A DNA stretch of 19,077 nucleotides from Pseudonocardiales bacterium. Its GTDB lineage: Bacteria; Actinomycetota; Actinomycetes; Mycobacteriales; Jatrophihabitantaceae. Shown one piece after another: positions 7,693 through 12,714 of this stretch. A program made the translations under genes and the position numbers. The DNA is taken from contig JAVEEO010000523.1 in the NCBI GenBank assembly GCA_030840415.1, forward strand, positions 1-19,077. Direction: 5' to 3'. How positions within the stretch are numbered: position 1 is the stretch's first letter; every line of letters starts with the position of its first letter. The notes beneath the pieces were generated by a model, which was given only the letters and a program-made list of their open reading frames with translations, did no database searches and was not told the origin of the DNA.

Positions 7693-7731
7693 AAAAATAG
7701 TTTGTGCGGATCTAACTGGCTCCGATAACCT
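7693..7731 (+). promoter_or_regulatory. WhiB7-type autoregulated promoter of whiB7
   Basis: AAAAAT (7693-7698) is followed by 3 bp and then TTGTGC (7702-7707) as a -35, and after 18 bp by TAACCT (7726-7731), a TANNNT -10 element. An A/T-rich block three base pairs upstream of the -35 is the known signature of WhiB7-activated promoters, where the WhiB7 AT-hook contacts DNA. It is one of the few AT-rich stretches in the window. Transcription should start near 7738, leaving an untranslated leader of about 400 nt. Confidence 0.75.
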
Positions 7732-7804
7732 CGCGTACACAACCCGGACGCAGCTGACGCTGCCTGCGGTAGCCGCTTCGACTTCAGCCAAGGAGGTGCC
7801 GACG

Positions 7805-7972
7805 ATGCTCACTTACACGCGATTCCCCGCAGCCGAGCAGGTCCCGGCTGCCTTCGGTGCTGTTCCGGCGGGACTGGTCGCGCCGTCGGCTCTGCGCAAT
7901 TCCGACATCACCAGCGCCCACATGACGAAGGTCTTCGGTCAGGTACGTCCACCTCGAAAGATTCCGCTTTGA
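7805..7972 (+). CDS. whiB7 upstream ORF (leader peptide, 55 aa)
   Basis: An ATG at 7805 is preceded by an excellent ribosome binding site (AAGGAGG, 7 nt upstream) and opens a 55-residue frame ending in TGA at 7970-7972. The peptide begins MLTYTRFPAAEQ and ends VRPPRKIPL, with many Ala, Pro and Val and no recognisable domain, signal peptide or cysteine. Its stop codon falls in the inner stem and loop of the long leader hairpin, so a ribosome that finishes the uORF would cover 7965-7985 and disrupt that hairpin, leaving the downstream terminator free to form. Slow or stalled ribosomes would have the opposite effect. The role is thus probably regulatory (translation sensing) rather than enzymatic. 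An internal ATG at 7922 could start a 16-residue version, but it has no ribosome binding site. Confidence 0.75.
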   Translation: MLTYTRFPAAEQVPAAFGAVPAGLVAPSALRNSDITSAHMTKVFGQVRPPRKIPL

Positions 7973-7997
7973 TATTGGCAAAGCGAACCTTTCGAGG
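7952..7997 (+). promoter_or_regulatory. Candidate antiterminator hairpin in the whiB7 leader
   Basis: The outer arms CCTCGAAAG (7952-7960) and CTTTCGAGG (7989-7997) are perfect reverse complements (9 bp). Inside them CGCTTTG (7965-7971) pairs with CAAAGCG (7979-7985) around a 7-nt loop. The right outer arm shares AGG (7995-7997) with the left arm of the terminator, so the two cannot be complete together. The uORF stop codon lies in the inner stem and loop. Confidence 0.6.
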
Positions 7998-8037
7998 CCG
8001 CGGATTCCCTGACCGGGAACCGCGGCCTTTGTTATTT
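7995..8037 (+). terminator. Intrinsic terminator within the whiB7 leader
   Basis: AGGCCGCGG (7995-8003) pairs perfectly with CCGCGGCCT (8020-8028). After a bulged A, TTCCC (8005-8009) pairs with GGGAA (8015-8019) around a 5-nt loop. The 14-bp stem runs directly into TTTGTTATTT. It is the best U-tract terminator in the window, yet it lies 100 nt upstream of the whiB7 start, as expected for transcription attenuation. Confidence 0.85.
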
Positions 8038-8136
8038 CCTCTTCACGACGGGGCTCAGGGCACTCATGCATCAACCGCCCACCGCACAACTGAACAAGGA
8101 ATCCACTGTCTACAACGAAGTAGGAGGTGACCCGAC

Positions 8137-8499
8137 GTGTTCGCCACTGCCACTCTGACCGAGCCGCAGCTGCAACCGTGGGTTGTGGCCGATCAGCCGG
8201 CTGCTATCTCGATCTGTGAGCCGTTCCCGGCCACGGTCGACCCGGCCTTCGGTGCCGACATCGACGACCTGCCCTGCCGGTCCTTCGATGCCGACCTCTG
8301 GTTCGCCGAGTCGCCGACCGAGCTGGAGCAGGCCAAGGCACTGTGCGCGAAGTGCCCGGTGCGCGCCGGTTGCCTGGCCGGCGCTCTCGACCGCCGGGAG
8401 CCGTGGGGCGTCTGGGGCGGCGAGATCTTCGATCAAGGAAGCGTGATCGCCCGCAAGCGGCCACGCGGCCGGCCTCGCAAGAGCGAGGTCGCAGCCTGA
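8137..8499 (+). CDS. whiB7: WhiB7-type iron-sulfur transcriptional regulator
   Basis: A 120-residue WhiB family protein (called WblC in Streptomyces). The four cluster-binding cysteines are Cys47 (LPCRSF), Cys70 and Cys73 (CAKC) and Cys79 (GCLAG). The G(V/I)WGG turn is at 91-95 (GVWGG), preceded by EPW. The C-terminal RPRGRPRK (108-115) is an AT-hook, which separates WhiB7 from other WhiB paralogues. The family holds a [4Fe-4S] cluster, binds the principal sigma factor and activates intrinsic antibiotic-resistance genes as well as its own promoter. The GTG at 8137 has a strong AGGAGG 9 nt upstream (8122-8127). An extra cysteine (Cys27) lies before the cluster. Regulation is visible upstream: a WhiB7-type promoter, a uORF and an attenuator. 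The position between uvrD2 and the ABC1 kinase matches mycobacterial synteny. Confidence 0.95.
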   Translation: MFATATLTEPQLQPWVVADQPAAISICEPFPATVDPAFGADIDDLPCRSFDADLWFAESPTELEQAKALCAKCPVRAGCLAGALDRREPWGVWGGEIFDQGSVIARKRPRGRPRKSEVAA

Positions 8500-8624
8500 G
8501 CCGGACCGCGCACCGCGGGACGGACCGACCAGGACCGCGCGGCCGAGACCGGCGCGCGGCACAACCGAATCCGACTTCCCTGCAAGCGATCGGCACGCAG
8601 GCGAGAATCCAAGGAGTACGACAG

Positions 8625-8822
8625 ATGTACACGATGTATGAAGCGCTCGCCCGAGAGCGGACGCAGGAGCAGCTCACGCTGGCAGCGCAGCACCGGCTGT
8701 CCCAGCAGCTGGTCCAGGCCCGGCGCTGGCACCGGTTGGCGGCCTTCTCTGCCCGCCGGGCGGCCCGGTCCGAGCGTCGGCTGACCGAGGAGTTGGCGGC
8801 CGACTACCAGCTGGTCGGCTGA
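8625..8822 (+). CDS. Small basic helical protein, function unknown (65 aa)
   Basis: The ATG at 8625 follows AAGGAG (8611-8616) with 8-nt spacing, a good ribosome binding site. The 65-residue product (starting MYTMYEALARER, ending DYQLVG) is rich in Arg, Ala, Leu and Gln and should be almost entirely helical, with no cysteine and no membrane segment. The middle part (RRWHRLAAFSARRAARSERR) is strongly basic, so nucleic-acid or ribosome contact is possible, but this is inference. It lies 125 bp downstream of whiB7 in the same direction and is followed by a hairpin at 8830-8872, so it may share the whiB7 transcript. I recall similar short Arg/Ala-rich proteins in other actinobacteria but can name no family. 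Confidence 0.75.
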   Translation: MYTMYEALARERTQEQLTLAAQHRLSQQLVQARRWHRLAAFSARRAARSERRLTEELAADYQLVG

Positions 8823-8829
8823 CCGACCG

Positions 8830-8872
8830 AGCCGGCCGGCTTGCCCGCTTATGAGCGGCGGGCCGGCCGGCT
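8830..8872 (+). terminator. GC-rich hairpin after the small basic gene
   Basis: AGCCGGCCGGC (8830-8840) is complementary to GCCGGCCGGCT (8862-8872). Inside it CCCGCT and AGCGG add further pairs around a short TATG-containing loop. It starts 8 nt after the stop at 8822 and has no T tract. It probably ends the whiB7-side transcript. Confidence 0.55.
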
Positions 8873-8884
8873 GCTGTCAGCGAA

Positions 8885-8925
8885 CACCATCCACCGGTCG
8901 CCGCCCGGTGCGCACCATCCACCGG
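8885..8925. repeat. Short direct repeat (13 bp, two copies)
   Basis: CACCATCCACCGG occurs at 8885-8897 and again at 8913-8925, 15 bp apart, in the noncoding stretch between the small basic gene and the cysteine-pair gene. No function is evident. It could be a binding site, but two copies alone do not show this. The rest of 8873-9031 shows no gene I can support. Confidence 0.4.
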
Positions 8926-9031
8926 CCGCCGGAGAACCCGTGGACCGCTCTGCCCCGGCCGGCCAGCGATTTCTCCGGCGGCCGCGGTGTGTGCAGTTGG
9001 CGATTGGCCTGGTGAAGCGCTGGAATGAGCT

Positions 9032-9208
9032 GTGACCAGTGACCAGGTGTCCTGCCAACTGTGCGGCCGTACCTCAGCTAGCGAGACCGGCCCGCCGCTG
9101 ACCTGGGTGCTCGACACCGAGGGCGGCCGCCGTCGCTGGACCTGTCCGGACTGCGCCCGGGACAACGTCCGTGCAATCGAGGCCAAGCTGGAACCGCAGT
9201 GGTGGTGA
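9032..9208 (+). CDS. Small protein with two CXXC knuckles (58 aa)
   Basis: A GTG at 9032 opens a 58-residue frame ending at TGA 9206-9208. Two cysteine pairs, CQLC (8-11) and CPDC (38-41), flank a strand-like segment PLTWVLDTEGGRRRWT, and the C-terminus is an acidic/basic helix ending in PQWW. This is the layout of a small zinc ribbon of the rubredoxin-knuckle type, so zinc binding is likely. The purpose, such as a nucleic-acid or protein contact, is not known. I recall short actinobacterial hypotheticals with the same C-x2-C, PLTW, RxxC-x2-C and WW pattern, which supports it as a real gene despite the small size and the weak ribosome binding site. It converges on the ABC1 kinase gene, whose stop lies 72 bp away, with no clear terminator between them. 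Confidence 0.75.
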   Translation: MTSDQVSCQLCGRTSASETGPPLTWVLDTEGGRRRWTCPDCARDNVRAIEAKLEPQWW

Positions 9209-9280
9209 GGGCGGCCGGCGGCTGACGACTCCGGACGCCACGGCCCCACATTCGGTTCTCGCCGGGCTGGGGTTCCGGTT

Positions 9281-10591
9281 CTATGCCGCGAAGCCAGGCT
9301 GCCAGACCTCGGCGATCTGGCGGTACGGTGCCCGGGCTCCGAGCTGGCACAGCACCCCGATCGAGCCCAGGGTCACCCGATGCAGCAGCAGGTACTCCGG
9401 CGGCAGGTTGAGCATTCGGCCGACCCGGGCGGCCTCATTGCGCGGATCGCCGATGCGCTGGGCCTGCTCGCGCATCCACTCGCGGGTGAAGGTGAATTCC
9501 GGCTGGGCGAGCGGCTCCAGGATCGGGCGCAGGTAGTCCATCACCCGGTCGGCGTCGATGGTCAGGCCCGGCCGGATGAAGCGCTCGGCCAGCATCGCCG
9601 CCATCACGGCGTCGGTGTCGCCGTCGAGCACCAGCCGGGTGATCCGGCCCAACGGCTCCGGGGTGCCGTTCGGCAGCCGGGCCATGGCGCCGAAGTCCAG
9701 CACGCCGATCCGGCCGTCGTCGAGCAGCCGGAAGTTGCCGGGATGCGGATCGGCGTGCAGCAGCTTGCTGCGCTGCGGGGCCGAGAAGTGCAACAGGGCA
9801 AGCAGCCGGCCGGCCCGGTTCCGCTGTTCCTGGCTGCCGCTGGCGATGATCTTCGACAGCGGGATGCCCTCGAGCCACTCGCTGACCACCACCTTGGGCG
9901 CGCTGGCCACCACCCGCGGCGCCACGATGTCGGGATCGCCCTCGTAGGCCGCGACGAACTGGCGCTGGGCGCTGGCCTCCAGGGTGTAGTCGAGCTCCTC
10001 GCTGACCCGCGCCTTCAGCTCGGTCAGCAACGGCTTGACGTCCAGGCCGGGGGAGATCATGCCGAAGACCTTGGCGAAGCGGGACAGCTGGTTGAAGTCA
10101 GCCATCAGGGCCGGCCCGGCGCCGGGGTACTGGATCTTGACCGCGACCTCGCGGCCGTCGGACCAGACGGCCCGGTGGACCTGGCCGAACGAGGCCGCCG
10201 CCGCCGGTTGGACGTCGAAGGAACTGAAGCGCGAGCGCCAGGAGGTGCCGAACTGCACGTCGAGCACCCGGTGCATCGTCGCCGGGGCCATCGGGGGAGC
10301 CGCCTCCTGCAGCCGGGTGAGCGCCTCGCGGTAAGGCGCCGCGGACGCTTCGGGCAAGGCGGCCTCGAAGACCGACAGGGCCTGCCCGAACTTCATCGCC
10401 CCGCCCTTGAGCTGCCCGAGCACCGAGAACAGCTGCTCGGCGGTGCGTTGGGCCAGTTCGGCTTGGACGTCCTCCGAAGACTGCCCGGTCAGTCGCCGCC
10501 CCAGGCCGACGGTTGCTCGGCCGGCGACGCCTAATGGCAAGCTGGCGAGCCGGGCTGTTCGGGCCACGCCACGCTGCGGGATATCGGTCAC
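9281..10591 (-). CDS. ABC1/AarF-type atypical kinase
   Basis: A 436-residue protein kinase-like protein of the ABC1 (ADCK/UbiB) family. Family hallmarks, numbered from GTG 10591, are: the KxGQ motif in AMKFGQALS (67-70), the Ala-rich nucleotide loop AAAAS (130-134) that replaces the usual Gly-rich loop, the ATP-anchoring Lys152 in VAVKIQYPG, the EELDY motif (198-202), the catalytic HADPHPGN (279-286) and the metal-binding DFG (299-301). All key residues are present, so ATP binding and hydrolysis are expected. The family acts in isoprenoid-quinone or lipid-related processes in other organisms; the substrate here is unknown. The frame also extends 20 residues upstream, but the GTG at 10591 is preferred because the following sequence (TDIPQRG) resembles the start of mycobacterial homologues and lies 4 nt after the upstream gene's stop, which suggests translational coupling. 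Confidence 0.92.
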   Translation of the reverse strand: MTDIPQRGVARTARLASLPLGVAGRATVGLGRRLTGQSSEDVQAELAQRTAEQLFSVLGQLKGGAMKFGQALSVFEAALPEASAAPYREALTRLQEAAPPMAPATMHRVLDVQFGTSWRSRFSSFDVQPAAAASFGQVHRAVWSDGREVAVKIQYPGAGPALMADFNQLSRFAKVFGMISPGLDVKPLLTELKARVSEELDYTLEASAQRQFVAAYEGDPDIVAPRVVASAPKVVVSEWLEGIPLSKIIASGSQEQRNRAGRLLALLHFSAPQRSKLLHADPHPGNFRLLDDGRIGVLDFGAMARLPNGTPEPLGRITRLVLDGDTDAVMAAMLAERFIRPGLTIDADRVMDYLRPILEPLAQPEFTFTREWMREQAQRIGDPRNEAARVGRMLNLPPEYLLLHRVTLGSIGVLCQLGARAPYRQIAEVWQPGFAA

Positions 10592-10595
10592 GGCT

Positions 10596-11696
10596 CTATT
10601 CTGCCGTGTCCGTCGGGTCCGGCGCTTTTGCCGTTGCGGCGCCGCAGTCACAATCGAAGTGGGCCGGCCAACTCCGGCGCCGCAACCGCCAGTCGGGCAG
10701 CTGCCATTCCAGGCTCGCCCCGATGGTCGCGGGCTGCTGCCGATCCAGGTACGCCAGTGCCTGACCGACCGCCACCCCGACCGCCGCGAGGCACAGCGCC
10801 GTGTCGGAATAGATCCGGCGACGCGGCCTGGCGCCGAGCTGCACCGCCAATGCCGGCCACACCGGATCGCGGTCGGTCCGGTGCAGGTCCGCGCAGTTCA
10901 GGCAGCTGGTACGCCCGGGCAGCACCAGCGGGCCGATGACGGCTCGCTGGCCGTCCACGCTGGCCGGCAGGTGCGGTACCCGGTCCTGGTGCAGGGCAGA
11001 ACGCAGCGACGGGTCCAGCGGTGCCGGATCGGTGAGCAGCACCAGGTCGGTGGGGCGTTCCGGGGGAATCGGGCCGGTCTCGATGTCGGGGCCGGATCTG
11101 CGCAGTGCCTCCTCTGCCGCCACGGCGAACCGCCGGCCCTCGTCGGCCGGTGTCACGCCGCCCGGGCAGGCGTCGCCGGCCGCGACCTCGCCGCCGTGCA
11201 CCAGGTGGACCCACCCCACCCCGGCCGCGGCGAAGGTGGCGGCCATGGTGGCCGCCAGCCGGGACGTGCCGTGCACGGCCACGGTGGCCGCTCGCCGACG
11301 CTGCAGTACCGACATCGCGGCGTCACCGAAGCGGGCGGCCAGCACCCCGAACTCCGCCGTCAGGCGGGCCGGCACCGCCGGCTGACCGGGCTGCGGGCCG
11401 GCCGCGGCTGTCAGGAAGCCGGCGTCGTCGAGCATGGCGACCAGTTCGGCCAAGCCGTCCGGAACGGTTGAGGGCCGGGCCGCCGGGCTGCCGACGGGGC
11501 GCCACAGCAAAGCCGACAGCTGCTCGGGAGCGACGTCCTCGACCACGATCCGGCGGCTGCCGAGTTCGAGCTGCACGACCCGCCGCGATCGCCACAGCAC
11601 CACCGCCGCCCGGTTCAGGCGCCGTCCGGCGGACGGTGCCGGCGGATCGCCGGGACAGGGCCGGGTGGCGACGGAATCGGAGTGCCTCGAGGTCAT
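10596..11696 (-). CDS. E1/ThiF-like protein with N-terminal leader-binding-like domain
   Basis: A 366-residue protein. Residues about 27-97 look like a small winged-helix domain of the RRE/PqqD type. Residues about 115-352 resemble the E1/ThiF-like proteins that partner YcaO cyclodehydratases in azol(in)e peptide biosynthesis. Visible signatures are TSCLNCADLHRTDRDPVWP (263-281) and CDC (349-351), which give a likely four-cysteine zinc site (Cys265, 268, 349, 351). The nucleotide loop, usually GxGxxG, reads HGTSRLAA (142-149) and has lost its glycines, so adenylation is doubtful and peptide or protein binding is more likely. No YcaO gene, precursor peptide or transporter is in the window. The ATG at 11696 is chosen because an upstream extension would cover the DnaA-box region. 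CAACGT sits 7 nt upstream as a weak -10. It is the first gene of an operon with the ABC1 kinase. Confidence 0.82.
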   Translation of the reverse strand: MTSRHSDSVATRPCPGDPPAPSAGRRLNRAAVVLWRSRRVVQLELGSRRIVVEDVAPEQLSALLWRPVGSPAARPSTVPDGLAELVAMLDDAGFLTAAAGPQPGQPAVPARLTAEFGVLAARFGDAAMSVLQRRRAATVAVHGTSRLAATMAATFAAAGVGWVHLVHGGEVAAGDACPGGVTPADEGRRFAVAAEEALRRSGPDIETGPIPPERPTDLVLLTDPAPLDPSLRSALHQDRVPHLPASVDGQRAVIGPLVLPGRTSCLNCADLHRTDRDPVWPALAVQLGARPRRRIYSDTALCLAAVGVAVGQALAYLDRQQPATIGASLEWQLPDWRLRRRSWPAHFDCDCGAATAKAPDPTDTAE

Positions 11697-11736
11697 GGCG
11701 AGGACGTTGGCACACGGCGCCGACGGAACAGGTCCG

Positions 11737-11910
11737 ATATCCACAGGCACTCGAAAACCCTCAACCCCATGTCCACACTTGTGGAATGGGCTGTGGATAA
11801 CCTCTGGACGACGCGCCGTAGTCCTCGTTGACAAGCTGTGGACAAGCTCGGGTGCGGCTGCTGACGCGATGGTTTACCGGCGGCTGCGGCTGAGTCTGCA
11901 GTTGTGCACA
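11737..11910. promoter_or_regulatory. Cluster of DnaA-box-like sites
   Basis: Within 174 bp there are two exact DnaA boxes, TGTGGATAA (11792-11800) and TGTGGACAA (11837-11845), both in the minus orientation. Three 9-mers differ by one base from TT(A/G)TCCACA: ATATCCACA (11737-11745), ATGTCCACA (11769-11777) and TTGTGCACA (11902-11910). TCCACA and TGTGGA also face each other at 11772-11785. There is no AT-rich unwinding element and no dnaA or dnaN nearby, so this is not an obvious chromosome origin. It fills the divergent region between the E1-like and YgjP-type genes. Confidence 0.6.
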
Positions 11911-11949
11911 GCCGGCTCGTCGACGACAACTCCTGTCACCCCCGCGGCT

Positions 11950-11955
11950 TAGGGT
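11950..11955 (+). promoter_or_regulatory. Putative -10 element (TAGGGT) of the YgjP-type gene
   Basis: TAGGGT ends 6 nt before the ATG at 11962, in the same TTAGGGTGGCGG context as at 704-715. No Shine-Dalgarno sequence is present, so a leaderless transcript is likely. Confidence 0.55.
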
Positions 11956-11961
11956 GGCGGC

Positions 11962-12714
11962 ATGGTTGATCCAGCCCCGTCGATCGAAGTCCGGCGCAGC
12001 ACCCGGCGGCGCCGCACCGTGTCCGCGTACCGGGAAGGCGACAAGATCGTCATCCTGATGCCCGCCCGCACCAGCAAGACCCAGGAACAGCAGCTGATCA
12101 CCGAGATGGTGGACCGGGTGACCAAACGCGAGGCCAGGGTGGCCAGCAGCGGCGCCCGGGCCGGCGACAGCCAGCTGGTGAACCGGGCGCGCCAGCTCTC
12201 CAACACCTACCTGGAGGGGCGCGCCCGGCCCGCCAGCGTGCGCTGGGTCACCAACATGCAGCACCGCTGGGGCTCGTGCACGATCACCGACCGCACCATC
12301 CGGCTCTCACACCGGCTGCAATCGATGCCGTCCTGGGTGATCGACTACGTGCTGGTGCACGAACTCTGTCACCTGCTCGAGCCCGGTCACGACCGGGCGT
12401 TCTGGGCCTGGGCCGAACGCTATCCCCGCACCGAACGGGCCCGCGGCTTCCTGGAGGGGGTGGCGGTGGCGGCTCAGCTGCCGGGGTTGTCGGACTGCGA
12501 CTCGCCGGATCCGGACTTCGGGTCGGCCGGGTCGTCGGCCGCCCCTGACTGGGACGAACCGGCCGGTCCGTCCTCGGCCGCGGGCTGGCCGGCCGCGCCC
12601 GAGGGAGCGTCGCCGGCGGCCGGCGGAGTGCCGGTCGGGTCGTCGGCGTGCTCGGCGGCCGGCTTGAAGCTGGTCAGGTTAGGGTCGTCCAGCTCGGGCA
12701 TCTGCAGGTCCTGA
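11962..12714 (+). CDS. YgjP-type (M48-like) metal-dependent hydrolase with C-terminal run-on
   Basis: A 250-residue frame. Residues 1 to about 171 form a YgjP/DUF45-type metallopeptidase domain: basic N-terminal strands (VRRSTRRRRTVSAYREG), the WGSC motif (103-106), the zinc site HELCH (133-137) with Glu134 as base, and a third ligand in EPGHDRAFW (His143). It should bind zinc and act as a cytoplasmic peptidase; the substrate is unknown. From about residue 172 (12474 onward) the sequence becomes Ser/Pro/Ala/Gly-rich, without domain character. This part is antisense to the last 241 bp of the DUF2342 gene. Homologues usually end near residue 170, so the tail looks like a run-on after loss of the original stop. 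The ATG is supported by a TANNNT element 6 nt upstream. Confidence 0.87.
   Translation: MVDPAPSIEVRRSTRRRRTVSAYREGDKIVILMPARTSKTQEQQLITEMVDRVTKREARVASSGARAGDSQLVNRARQLSNTYLEGRARPASVRWVTNMQHRWGSCTITDRTIRLSHRLQSMPSWVIDYVLVHELCHLLEPGHDRAFWAWAERYPRTERARGFLEGVAVAAQLPGLSDCDSPDPDFGSAGSSAAPDWDEPAGPSSAAGWPAAPEGASPAAGGVPVGSSACSAAGLKLVRLGSSSSGICRS

Larger units (their letters stand above)
7738..8136 (+). ncRNA. whiB7 attenuator leader RNA
   Basis: This 400-nt stretch between the promoter and whiB7 holds an upstream ORF (7805-7972), a long imperfect hairpin (7952-7997) and an intrinsic terminator (7995-8037). A further pairing is possible between CGGTCAGG (7936-7943, inside the uORF) and CCTGACCG (8008-8015, terminator loop). 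The arrangement is the one known for whiB7/wblC leaders, where inhibited translation of the uORF favours read-through. The start point is inferred from the -10 position. Confidence 0.7.

Noticed and set aside
8841..9035. Small plus-strand ORF of 64 codons before the cysteine-pair gene
   Set aside because: It starts inside the GC-rich hairpin, has no ribosome binding site and its product has no conserved-looking features.
11697..11834. N-terminal 46-residue extension of the E1-like protein
   Set aside because: It would run through several DnaA-box-like sites and has no domain character. The ATG at 11696 gives a natural start before the winged-helix-like region.
11697..11961. The DnaA-box region as the chromosomal origin
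   Set aside because: There is no AT-rich unwinding element and none of the usual origin neighbours (dnaA, dnaN, rpmH, gyrB). The surrounding genes belong to a block not known to adjoin oriC.
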